Origin: Candidatus Solincola jinzensis
GTDB taxonomy: Bacteria; Actinomycetota; Geothermincolia; Geothermincolales; RBG-13-55-18
Reading direction: 5' to 3'
Length of the DNA stretch: 8,460 nucleotides
Assembly (NCBI GenBank): GCA_015711875.1
Contig: JACVJG010000093.1
Location: forward strand, 1-8,460
The notes beneath the pieces are model-generated. The model was given only the letters and a program-made list of their open reading frames with translations. It made no database searches and was not told where the DNA came from. A program made the position numbers and the translations under genes. Shown here piece after piece: positions 1-5,787 of this stretch (the stretch's first letter is position 1; each line of letters begins with the position of its first letter).

Positions 1-116
1 CGAAAGGCATCCGGGTCCTCCTGGCAGGCGGCACTCCTCTCCCTCGCCTGCACGGAGGCGAACATCTCCCACTCCATCTCCAGGATCGCGGATATGAGGT
101 CCTCTTTCCAGCTCAT
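1..116 (-). CDS. DUF4125-like protein, N-terminal part (cut by window edge)
   Basis: The first 38 codons of a minus-strand gene are visible, starting at an ATG (114-116) and running off the left edge. The peptide begins MSWKEDLISAILEMEWEMF and continues with a cysteine-containing stretch ending SAACQEDPDAF. From memory this pattern (ILEMEWEMF, then a short variable stretch, then ASCQEDPxxF) is the N-terminus of DUF4125 family proteins, which have no established function. A purine-rich ribosome binding site (GAGGGG) lies directly before the ATG. Another ATG 16 nt upstream is out of frame and is not the start. About 200 bp separate it from the membrane-protein gene upstream, so it probably has its own promoter, although I could not pick one. 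Family assignment rests on fewer than 40 residues. Confidence 0.6.
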   Translation of the reverse strand, partial: MSWKEDLISAILEMEWEMFASVQARERSAACQEDPDAF

Positions 117-317
117 CCCCCTCACCCCTCATGCGCTTTTTTCCTTGAGTCACGGCACGTATCGCGGGCCATCCGATCGCTTCGCCATGAAGGTCCGCCG
201 CCATCGTTATCGTCCGCGCTAATCCCTGCCGGCGGCGGCCGGCGCTCACGACCTCAGGGATCACCCGCAGGAAGAGCCACTCACTGCCTCGAGACCTATA
301 ATTGTTTTTTTCACCCT
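117..317. other. Intergenic region with GC-rich inverted repeat
   Basis: No reading frame here looks coding. The most visible structure is a perfect inverted repeat, GCCGGC at 228-233 and again at 238-243 with a 4-nt spacer. It could fold in either strand, but no T-run follows on either side, so it is not a classical terminator. It lies between two minus-strand genes and may contain the promoter of the DUF4125-like gene. Confidence 0.4.
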
Positions 318-593
318 TCAACCTTTACTGCGCCCGGAGAATATCCAGGCCAGTAGCTTCACCGCCAGGAGAAGCACGCAAGCCCCCACGAAGGCCACGA
401 AAAGGCTCCACCAGTCAAAAGCGAAGGTGACCTTTTCGTTGCGGATATAGCTGAAGATGAGGCCACCCACGAAAGCCCCGAGGATGCCCACCACGGGATT
501 GAGCAGGCAGCCGAACCTCTCCTTGGTGCGGGTGGCGATGCCAGCCAGCCAGCCGGCGAAAAACCCGATCACTATCCAGCCCAGTATGGACAT
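318..593 (-). CDS. GlsB/YeaQ/YmgE-type small membrane protein (transglycosylase-associated family)
   Basis: A 91-residue, very hydrophobic protein with three predicted membrane segments at about residues 2-20, 29-50 and 63-87. The middle segment contains GCLLNPVVGILGAFVGG, which matches the glycine-rich core of the transglycosylase-associated family (Pfam PF04226). These are short inner-membrane proteins often induced by stress. Their biochemical role is unknown and the family name does not mean a demonstrated transglycosylase. The start was placed at the ATG at 591-593, because the longer open frame adds 40 residues that are not hydrophobic and do not resemble the family, and the usual family length is 80-100 residues. 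An AAGGG sequence lies 10 nt upstream of this ATG. The protein ends in a short basic tail (SGRSKG). It has no close same-strand partner and is probably transcribed alone. Confidence 0.85.
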   Translation of the reverse strand: MSILGWIVIGFFAGWLAGIATRTKERFGCLLNPVVGILGAFVGGLIFSYIRNEKVTFAFDWWSLFVAFVGACVLLLAVKLLAWIFSGRSKG

Positions 594-747
594 CCCTAAC
601 CGCCCTTCACATGTCTCCGAGCAAGCGGCGCGCGCCATCACGGGCGGAATAAACAGCGATCCTGTGCCCTTTCCCGCGACTCCGGTTGTCCCGTGAACCC
701 ACGCGCCCATCATGTAGACCCGTTACACCGACCGTCAATGCCCCCCT

Positions 748-822
748 CGCCATCTCCAGGGCTTTCCCGCACAGTCGCCCGCCGCACCAGCTACATCCTC
801 TCCTTGTCGGGAGCAAAGAGGT
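748..822 (-). pseudogene. Decayed duplicate of the 3' end of the neighbouring ATC-hydrolase-like gene
   Basis: The first 20 bases (748-767) are identical to 851-870, inside the 3' end of the neighbouring gene. Similarity continues at 768-787 with several substitutions. After a 5-nt indel a second match appears, 797-811 against 905-919 with 14 of 15 identical. Read on the minus strand, the copy still encodes GKALEMARG, parallel to RKALEMAKKG at the end of the intact protein, but the reading frame is broken. The simplest explanation is the remnant tail of a tandem paralogue or a partial tandem duplication lying just downstream of the intact gene. Only about 75 bp can be aligned by eye. Confidence 0.55.
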
Positions 823-829
823 CCCTCCC

Positions 830-1498
830 CTATGATCGCTCGCCTTTTTTCGCCATCTCCAGGGCTTTCCTCTCCAGTCGCTCGCTGTACTCCTCCCACT
901 GCGACCTCTCCTCGTCGGGTGCGCGCCAGAGGACGAAGCGGCAGGTGTCGGCACCGGCTGGGATGGTCTGGGTGAACCGCACCTGCCATCCCTCCAATAG
1001 GCCCCTCTCCTTCACCGCCTCCAGCATCCCCTGCACGAAATAGCGCTGCACGCGGCAATCGAAGGCGGAATAGCAATCCTGGTGCGGACACCACAGGATG
1101 TGGAAGCTGACCTCGTCCTCGGAGTCGATGCTCGGTTCCTCCAGCGAAGCGTAGGCTACGCAGTTGACCACGGTGGCGAAGAAGCTGGCCATCTCGGCAT
1201 CGCTGATACCCTCCGGGCGTTCCAGCTTCCCCATCATCTGCCTGCCGATGTCCCTGCCCACCTCCACCAGGGCTTCCCTCACCACCCTCTGGCCTTCCTC
1301 TCCGAACTCGCGCTCGCAGGCCTTTAGGACCCCGATCACCGCCATGGCCTGCATGGTCCCCCAGACCCAGAGCACGCTGGGGTCGAAGTCGGTCTTCGCC
1401 AGCACCTCCTCGCGCAGCCTCCTTAACCCCTCCACATAGGGGAAGTTGAACTCGAACCTGCTCCAGGACTGCTCCCCGCGGTGGTCATAGTGGGCCAT
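830..1498 (-). CDS. L-2-amino-thiazoline-4-carboxylic acid hydrolase-like protein
   Basis: A 222-residue soluble protein with no signal peptide. Three blocks recall the ATC-hydrolase family (Pfam PF14196): a helical region with FGEEGQRVVREALVEVGR (65-82) followed by GRQMM; a cysteine-rich block from 134 to 158 containing LWCPHQDCYSAFDC (C137, H139, C142, C148); and a late segment TQTIPAGADTCRFVLW (176-191) with C186. The named family member hydrolyses L-2-amino-thiazoline-4-carboxylate to S-carbamoyl-cysteine on the route to cysteine, but most homologues are uncharacterised, so that activity should not be assumed. The C-terminal 30 residues are charged and helical (EERSQWEEYSERLERKALEMAKK). 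The ATG at 1496-1498 is preceded by a strong GGGAGG ribosome binding site. It stands alone, about 400 bp from the next upstream gene. A degraded copy of its 3' end lies just downstream, which suggests a former paralogue. Confidence 0.6.
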   Translation of the reverse strand: MAHYDHRGEQSWSRFEFNFPYVEGLRRLREEVLAKTDFDPSVLWVWGTMQAMAVIGVLKACEREFGEEGQRVVREALVEVGRDIGRQMMGKLERPEGISDAEMASFFATVVNCVAYASLEEPSIDSEDEVSFHILWCPHQDCYSAFDCRVQRYFVQGMLEAVKERGLLEGWQVRFTQTIPAGADTCRFVLWRAPDEERSQWEEYSERLERKALEMAKKGERS

Positions 1499-1542
1499 GC
1501 GAAACCCCCTCCCTGGACTGTTTTCTTAAGGCCTCCGACGAT

Positions 1543-1571
1543 AATCTAGCAGTCATTCCACCGTGCGGCAA
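1543..1571 (-). promoter_or_regulatory. Candidate promoter of the ATC-hydrolase-like gene
   Basis: On the minus strand TTGCCG (1566-1571) and TAGATT (1543-1548) are separated by exactly 17 nt. Each matches four of six consensus positions of a housekeeping sigma factor promoter. The -10 element ends 44 nt before the ATG at 1498, a reasonable leader length. The -35 element overlaps the loop of the small hairpin 1561-1578. This is pattern inference only. Confidence 0.35.
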
Positions 1572-1604
1572 TGCACGGCTTTAGCCATGTGGCTCTGCTC
1601 GGAG

Positions 1605-1638
1605 CGCGGGGAGGGTCTTCATAGGGAGCCTCCCCGCG
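1605..1638. repeat. Perfect 10-bp inverted repeat (hairpin)
   Basis: The arm cgcggggagg at 1605-1614 is the exact reverse complement of cctccccgcg at 1629-1638, with a 14-nt loop between. In RNA it would form a very stable GC-rich stem on either strand. No run of T follows on either side, so it is not a standard intrinsic terminator. It lies about 270 nt beyond the phosphofructokinase stop and upstream of the next gene's promoter candidate. It could be a processing site, a factor-dependent transcript end or a protein-binding element. Confidence 0.6.
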
Positions 1639-1904
1639 AAAACGCCCCCTGATAAGGAGGGCATAAGAGGCAGCCCCAGGGGCAAGAGGACCGCAGCGGA
1701 ACGCTCATGGGCAAAGCCACCATGGCTCAACAGGCGCCCCGCGGCGGGACGGCGCATCGAGAGGCCGGCCAGGATGAGGATCTTCTTCTCCTCGTCAGGC
1801 CGCCTTGCAGTAAGAATCGGCGGTCCCATGTACCCTTAAAACCGTCGGGCTATCTCCTGGGCGCGAGGACGGTGGCCCGGGGCTACAAGCCGCTTGCTTA
1901 CGCG

Positions 1905-2930
1905 CTAGAAAAACAGCTGGGCCAGCTCGTAGAGCTCGAGGTCCACCTGCTTGATGCCTGCCAACGCCTCTGAATAAGGCACCGCTTTAACCTGGTTGGC
2001 GCACATGCAGGCCATGTGATCGAAGAGCCCCTCCTCCACCATCTGCACCGCATATGCGCCCAGCCTGGTGGCCAGCACGCGGTCGAACACGGTGGGCGTT
2101 CCACCCCGCTGCAGGTGCCCCAGGTGGGTCACGCGGGTCTCGTAGCCGGTGACGCGCTCTATCTCGTCCGCGAGCCAGTTGCCGATGCCCCCCAGGCGCA
2201 CGTGTCCGAAGGGGTCTTTCTTCTGGTCCATGACGAATTGCTCCTCCACGCCCTCCGGCCTGGCCCCCTCCGAGACCACGATGATGGAGAAGTGTTTGTT
2301 CATCCTGCGCCTTTTCTCGATACGCTCCACCACGTCGTCCAGGGTGAAGGGCACCTCGGGGATGAGGATGCTGTCCGCGCCGCCGGCAATGCCGGAGATG
2401 AGGGCGATCCACCCCGCGTCCCTCCCCATGACCTCCAGGATCATGATGCGGTGGTGAGAAAAGGCGGTGGTATGGAGCTTGTCCAGGGCGTCGGTGGCCA
2501 CGGCCACGGCGGTGTCGAAACCGATGGAATAGTCAGTCCCCGGCAGGTCGTTGTCGATGGTCTGAGGGATACCCACGCATTTCACGCCATGTTCCGCCAG
2601 GCGGTGGGCGACGCCGTTGGTGTCCTCTCCCCCGATGGCGATAATGGCGTCGATGCCGTGCTTGCGCAGGTTCACCATGATGTTCTCAAGGCCGTTCTCG
2701 ATCTTGAAGGGGTTGGTGCGAGATGTGCCCAGTATAGTGCCGCCGCGCTGGATTATCCCCGATACCGACCCCATGAACAGCGGCTCCACCTCGTCGTAGA
2801 CCAGTCCCCGCCAACCGCGCTTTATGCCGATGACCTCGTGGCCGTCGGCTATGGCCTTGCGCACCACCGCGCGTATGGCGGCGTTGATGGCGGAACTGTC
2901 TCCGCCTCCCGTCAATAGAGCGATCCTCAC
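1905..2930 (-). CDS. 6-phosphofructokinase, probably pyrophosphate-dependent type
   Basis: A 341-residue PfkA-superfamily enzyme that phosphorylates fructose 6-phosphate to fructose 1,6-bisphosphate. Visible motifs: the phosphate-donor loop GGGDSSAINAAIR (8-20); GGEDT (100-104); the catalytic TIDND (124-128); EVMGR (166-170), SEGA (220-223) and HLGHLQRGG (269-277) for the sugar phosphate. Asp103 occupies the position that is Gly in ATP enzymes and Asp in pyrophosphate enzymes, so PPi use is predicted and the reaction could be reversible. Two points are odd: the usual Lys (PPi type) or Gly (ATP type) before TIDND is Gln123, and the usual GGDxPGxNA loop reads GGDSSAINA. The start is a GTG at 2928-2930, chosen because AGGAGG lies 9 nt upstream and MRIALLTGGG matches the family start; the open frame extends 12 codons further only through a TTG. 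It follows the aldolase gene by 153 nt on the same strand, so joint transcription is likely. Confidence 0.92.
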   Translation of the reverse strand: MRIALLTGGGDSSAINAAIRAVVRKAIADGHEVIGIKRGWRGLVYDEVEPLFMGSVSGIIQRGGTILGTSRTNPFKIENGLENIMVNLRKHGIDAIIAIGGEDTNGVAHRLAEHGVKCVGIPQTIDNDLPGTDYSIGFDTAVAVATDALDKLHTTAFSHHRIMILEVMGRDAGWIALISGIAGGADSILIPEVPFTLDDVVERIEKRRRMNKHFSIIVVSEGARPEGVEEQFVMDQKKDPFGHVRLGGIGNWLADEIERVTGYETRVTHLGHLQRGGTPTVFDRVLATRLGAYAVQMVEEGLFDHMACMCANQVKAVPYSEALAGIKQVDLELYELAQLFF

Positions 2931-2939
2931 TCCGTCATT

Positions 2940-2945
2940 CCTCCT
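2940..2945 (-). promoter_or_regulatory. Ribosome binding site setting the GTG start of phosphofructokinase
   Basis: The minus strand reads AGGAGG here, followed by 9 nt and then GTG at 2930-2928. This perfect Shine-Dalgarno match decides the start. Upstream TTG or ATG codons in the same frame would overlap or precede it and would add an Arg- and Lys-rich extension not found in the family. Confidence 0.8.
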
Positions 2946-3004
2946 TTTTCTCCGCATTCTCTGCAAGTAGCGGGTTTCATTCTCTGCCGCTCTGCCCGCC
3001 CTTC

Positions 3005-3040
3005 TCCCCTGACAGATCGGCGTCTATCCCGGTCAGGAGA
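3005..3040. repeat. Stem-loop between aldolase and phosphofructokinase genes
   Basis: The segments tcccctgac (3005-3013) and gtcaggaga (3032-3040) pair over 9 positions. In the minus-strand transcript all pairs are Watson-Crick except one G-U. The 18-nt loop contains a further short CGG/CCG pairing. No T-run follows, so it does not look like a terminator; in an aldolase-kinase transcript it could mark a processing or stability element. Confidence 0.5.
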
Positions 3041-3083
3041 CATGCGGCTTTTGCTGTCGAACGACTCAAAAGGGGACTCGCCA

Positions 3084-3938
3084 TCAGGCCCGCCCTGCGC
3101 AACCGAAAAGCCTCATCTTTCGCGCCACCACCTCCCGCATGGCCTCGCGCGCAGGCGATAGGATCTTCCGGGGGTCTATCTGCTCAGGGTTCTCGTTGAC
3201 GAACCTGGCCACCGCCTGCCGGAAGGCGTCTCGCACCTCGGTGTCGATGTTGATCTTGTCCACGCCGATAGCGCAGGCCTCCCTTATCATGTCGTCGGGT
3301 ATGCCGCTTGCCCCGTGCAGGACCAGGGGTATGGATACCTTGGCGCGGATCGCGCGCAGGCGTTTGAAATCCAGCTTCGGCTCGCCCTTGTACCACCCGT
3401 GGGCGTTGCCGATGGAGACAGCCAGGGAGTCGATGCCCGTCCTCTCCACGAACTCCGCCGCCTGGTCGGGGTCGGTCATGGAGGCCTCCCGCTCGGAGAC
3501 GGATATCTGGTCCTCGACCCCCACCAAGCGCCCCAGTTCCGCCTCCGTGGAGGCGCCGGCGGCCCGCGCCAGTTCCACCGCCTGCCGCGTCAAGGCGACG
3601 TTCTCCTCAAAGGGCAGCTTGCTGCCGTCGATCATCACCGAGGAGAAACCGTGATCCAGGGCCGCTTTTACCTCCTCCAGGTTGGTGCCGTGGTCCAGGT
3701 GCAGGGACATGGGCACATCGGTGGATTCAGAGGCCACGCGCGCTATAGCCGCCAGGTACGCCACGCCCGCGTACTTCATGGCCCCGGGAGAAACGGCCAG
3801 GATAAGGGGCGAGCGCTCCTGCGCCGCGGCCTCCACGATGGACAGGGTGATCTCGAGGTTGTTGGTGTTGAAAGCCCCCACGGCGTACCCCTCGGCCATG
3901 GCCCTGTTCAGTAGCTCGGCGTTGGTAACGAAAGCCAT
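3084..3938 (-). CDS. fba: Class II fructose-bisphosphate aldolase
   Basis: A 284-residue zinc-dependent aldolase of the Fba/GatY family. It reversibly splits fructose 1,6-bisphosphate into dihydroxyacetone phosphate and glyceraldehyde 3-phosphate in the cytoplasm. Family landmarks: GAFNTNNLE near the N-terminus (21-29); LHLDHGTNLEE (79-89), with Asp82 as the catalytic acid/base and His83 as a zinc ligand; TEAELG (131-136); NAHGWYKG (178-185), with zinc ligand His180; LVLHGASGI (205-213), with zinc ligand His208; and the phosphate-binding KINIDTE (228-234). It ends with the usual KMRLFGCAGRA tail. The length is typical. The ATG at 3936-3938 has AAGGAGG about 7 nt upstream. Tagatose-bisphosphate aldolases share the fold and cannot be excluded by sequence alone, but the adjacent phosphofructokinase on the same strand favours the glycolytic/gluconeogenic role. 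A 499-bp gap upstream should hold its promoter. Confidence 0.93.
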   Translation of the reverse strand: MAFVTNAELLNRAMAEGYAVGAFNTNNLEITLSIVEAAAQERSPLILAVSPGAMKYAGVAYLAAIARVASESTDVPMSLHLDHGTNLEEVKAALDHGFSSVMIDGSKLPFEENVALTRQAVELARAAGASTEAELGRLVGVEDQISVSEREASMTDPDQAAEFVERTGIDSLAVSIGNAHGWYKGEPKLDFKRLRAIRAKVSIPLVLHGASGIPDDMIREACAIGVDKINIDTEVRDAFRQAVARFVNENPEQIDPRKILSPAREAMREVVARKMRLFGCAGRA

Positions 3939-4437
3939 GCGTTCCCCTCCTTCAGATCAAACGCGGAATCATCGCCGCCATACCTTATCGACCAACGCGT
4001 CCGGACCGCTTACCGCCACCCCCGCTTTCGCCGCTCCTCGAGCCCGAGGCAGGAAGCGGATTCGCGGCCGTCAAAACCCGCGCACCCGGGCTCCCCATCC
4101 CTTGCCAACGCTTTCCGTTCACGCCATGCCGCCTCGGCCCGCGAACCTTGTCGCGAACCCCTGCCTATCCATCGCTCCTCAAGCGGCTGGACGGCTTACG
4201 GCTCTTGTCGCCAAGGGCGGAGCGGGACACGGCCAAGGGCCCATCATAGCTCTGAGCCCGGGGCAAGCAAGGGCACCGACCCCATATTTCAACAACCTTC
4301 CCGCGCGAAGGTTACCGTCTGGAAACGGGATTTTTCCTTCCCCGAAAACCCGAGCTCTTCCCGCCTGCCGCGCCGACGGCCATTTAGGGAATGCGATAAT
4401 CGCCCTCACCCTGTTATTCTTCCCTCTGCGACACGAT
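3939..4437. other. 499-bp intergenic region, no gene seen
   Basis: The long plus-strand open frame crossing this gap reads through both flanking genes in antisense and is an artefact of high GC. I see no coding signal. Small structures include a perfect 7-bp inverted repeat aaccttc/gaaggtt (4294-4313), a 5-bp stem cctcg/cgagg (4036-4049), a direct repeat cgcgaacc (4140-4147 and 4152-4159) and the near-palindrome gcgataatcgc (about 4394-4404). It should contain the aldolase promoter and the crotonase transcript end, but no convincing consensus or hairpin-plus-T-run is visible for minus-strand transcripts. Confidence 0.5.
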
Positions 4438-5241
4438 TCATGCCTCGTGCTCCTCGAGGTCGCGGGCGCCGAGTCCTCGCTCCCAGCGCCGCAATATCCC
4501 GCGCACGGCATCGCGGTGCTCCTCGGAGAGCAGCATCACGGGCTGCACGCTGCACTCAAGCCCCAGGGCGTCCCGCAGCTCCAGCAGGCGCGAGCGGTTG
4601 AGCATGCGCTTGGTGGTGGCGATGGTATCCGGGCGCTTGCGGGCGATCTCCCTCGCCAGCTTCATCACCTCTTCGGATATGCTTTCGTGATCCACTACCT
4701 GGTTGACCAGTCCCATGCGCAGGGCCTCCTCGGCGCCCACCATTCTGCCGGTGAAAGCCATCTCCTTGGCCTTCGCTATGCCCACCCTTTCGGCCAGGAA
4801 GTACGAGGACCCCATGTCCGGGGTGGCGGCGATGCGCACGAAGCCCATGCAGAAAAGCGCTCTCTCCGTGGCATAGGTTATGTCCGAGGCGAGGGCCAGG
4901 CCCAGCCCACCCCCCACCGCGAAACCGTCCACTTCGGTGATCACAGGTTTCGGGCCCTCATAGAGCCTGAGTATTACCTCTGACAGGCGGGTCATGCTCT
5001 GGTTGAGAAAGACGGGGTCCAGGTTCTCGCCCAGCAGCGAGAGATCGGCGCCGGAGCAGAAGTGCCCTCCCTCGCCGCGCAGGACGATGACGCGCACCTC
5101 ATCATCGTCAAGGCAGCGCGTCAAGCCCTCGACCATGGGATAGCCGAGCTTCACGCTGAGGGCGTTCATGTCCTCGGGGTTGTTCATGCTGCAACGGGCG
5201 ACTCCGCCCTCGATCTCCACCTTGAATATCTCGTCTCCCAT
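4438..5241 (-). CDS. Enoyl-CoA hydratase/isomerase family protein (crotonase fold)
   Basis: A 267-residue crotonase-superfamily protein acting on acyl-CoA thioesters. The first oxyanion-hole segment is HFCSGADLSLL (60-70). The second is EVDGFAVGGGLGLALASD (103-120). The segment FVRIAATPDMGSSYFLAERVG (134-154) follows and the C-terminal helices are complete. Both glutamates of true enoyl-CoA hydratases are missing: the position after GGGx is Gly114, and the segment with the second Glu reads FVRI. An Asp (142) follows the conserved Pro, as in PaaG-like isomerases. It is therefore more likely an isomerase or another crotonase activity than a hydratase; the substrate is unknown. The start at ATG 5239-5241 was preferred over one 9 codons upstream because AAGGAAAGGGG, the likely ribosome binding site, overlaps the longer version and MGDEIFKVEIEGG matches usual family N-termini. 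No other fatty-acid or aromatic degradation gene is adjacent. Confidence 0.88.
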   Translation of the reverse strand: MGDEIFKVEIEGGVARCSMNNPEDMNALSVKLGYPMVEGLTRCLDDDEVRVIVLRGEGGHFCSGADLSLLGENLDPVFLNQSMTRLSEVILRLYEGPKPVITEVDGFAVGGGLGLALASDITYATERALFCMGFVRIAATPDMGSSYFLAERVGIAKAKEMAFTGRMVGAEEALRMGLVNQVVDHESISEEVMKLAREIARKRPDTIATTKRMLNRSRLLELRDALGLECSVQPVMLLSEEHRDAVRGILRRWERGLGARDLEEHEA

Positions 5242-5276
5242 TGGTCCCCTTTCCTTGCCGCATCCCATCCCGAGAC

Positions 5277-5290
5277 TGCATGCACGTGCA
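5277..5290. promoter_or_regulatory. Overlapping palindromes upstream of the crotonase gene (possible operator)
   Basis: The perfect palindromes tgcatgca (5277-5284) and tgcacgtgca (5281-5290) overlap, centred about 40-45 nt before the crotonase ATG. This is a common place for a dimeric repressor to bind. A third hyphenated palindrome, gcctt-c-aaggc, lies just beyond. No promoter elements are convincing and no regulator gene is in the window, so operator function is a guess. Confidence 0.25.
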
Positions 5291-5366
5291 CGTCGTCAGG
5301 CCTTCAAGGCTCTCATCATCCTCCTGCGCCGGTTCCATTCTGACACGCAACAAGATTTTCGCCGCA

Positions 5367-5591
5367 CTATCCGGCCTTAAGCGCCTTTACCAGCTTCTTG
5401 CGCTCCGGCTCCTCGTTGAGGATCTCCTTCACCCTGGCCCAGGTCGACGGGCAGTCCTTGTATTCCACCCCCACGAAGGCGTGTATCCTGGCGTCCAGCT
5501 CTTTTTTCTTCGCCTTGTCCGCCTTGACCTCATCCAGGTCTATGCCCGCCTCCGCGAGCACGTCCCTCATGTGCCTGAAATAGCAGGACAT
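5367..5591 (-). CDS. Small conserved-looking protein of unknown function (74 aa)
   Basis: A 74-residue charged cytoplasmic protein starting MSCYFRHMRDVLAEAGIDL. It has a lysine-rich linker (EVKADKAKKKELD, 21-33), then IHAFVGVEYKDCPSTWARVKEIL (36-58) and a basic C-terminal helix. It resembles from memory short uncharacterised proteins of anaerobic bacteria and archaea with an MSCYFRH start and a VGVEYKxC motif, but I cannot name a family or function. Cys3 and Cys47 are its only cysteines and may be a metal or redox pair. The ATG at 5589-5591 has an excellent GGAGG ribosome binding site about 7 nt upstream. The longer open frame adds 19 residues encoded by that purine-rich leader and is rejected. 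It ends 125 nt upstream of the crotonase start on the same strand, so co-transcription is possible. Confidence 0.75.
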   Translation of the reverse strand: MSCYFRHMRDVLAEAGIDLDEVKADKAKKKELDARIHAFVGVEYKDCPSTWARVKEILNEEPERKKLVKALKAG

Positions 5592-5664
5592 ATGCCCTCC
5601 TCCCTCTCCTTTCGCGCCTGCATCCCTTGAACAACGGAGAAGCCTCATCGATGCAATTCACATG

Positions 5665-5787
5665 CTACTCCTGGAAGCCGCCGGAAACAACGCGGCCAAG
5701 ACCTGTGTCCACGTCCCGTGCGGCCATGTCGATTATCCTGCCGAAATCTCTCCGGCATAGCCGACTCTCCAGCTCCCGTTCCCTCAT
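5665..5787 (-). pseudogene. Short coding-like frame, possible gene remnant or 40-aa peptide
   Basis: This minus-strand frame, from ATG 5785-5787 to TAG 5665-5667, encodes 40 residues. They end with DFGRIIDMAARDVDTGLG followed by RVVSGGFQE. The tail reads like genuine protein, with a helical segment and a plausible C-terminus, and most codons end in G or C as in the neighbouring genes. Upstream, the same frame stays open to a TGA near 5870 but contains Cys-, Ser- and Asn-rich sequence with no gene-like start. The ATG has no good ribosome binding site. Its stop lies 73 nt before the ATG of the small unknown protein on the same strand. It may be the surviving 3' end of a decayed gene once upstream in an operon. 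I do not recognise the family. Confidence 0.3.

Larger units (their letters stand above)
1499..1904. other. 406-bp intergenic region with strong hairpins
   Basis: This gap separates the phosphofructokinase 3' end from the start of the ATC-hydrolase-like gene. An 82-codon open frame at 1581-1829 on the minus strand exists, but its product has no recognisable domain, is rich in Pro, Leu, Arg and Gly, and overlaps a perfect 10-bp inverted repeat, so I do not call it a gene. The region holds that hairpin (1605-1638), a smaller perfect one (ccgtgc/gcacgg, 1561-1578) and a candidate promoter for the downstream gene (1543-1571). Confidence 0.5.

Noticed and set aside
297..302. Perfect TATAAT on the plus strand
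   Set aside because: No -35 element lies at the right distance and no plus-strand gene follows. It is antisense to the end of the small membrane-protein transcription unit.
1581..1829. 82-codon minus-strand frame upstream of the ATC-hydrolase-like gene
   Set aside because: It has an ATG with a weak AAGGG before it, but the product has no domain and odd composition, and the frame runs through a perfect 10-bp inverted repeat. No homologue comes to mind.
2016..2918. 300-codon plus-strand open frame opposite phosphofructokinase
   Set aside because: It lies entirely within the kinase gene, is His-, Val- and Gly-rich with no domain, and is the expected shadow of a GC-rich gene.
3960..4000. TTGGTC and GATGAT as a promoter for the aldolase gene
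   Set aside because: The match is weak at both elements and not better than random in this region; not reported as a feature.
4314..4335. Small hairpin with a T-run (ccgt/acgg then TTTTT) on the plus strand
   Set aside because: The stem is only 4 bp and there is no plus-strand gene upstream for it to terminate.
3682..4983. 433-codon plus-strand open frame
   Set aside because: It runs antisense through the aldolase start and most of the crotonase. The real genes have clear motifs and ribosome binding sites on the minus strand; this frame is a high-GC shadow.
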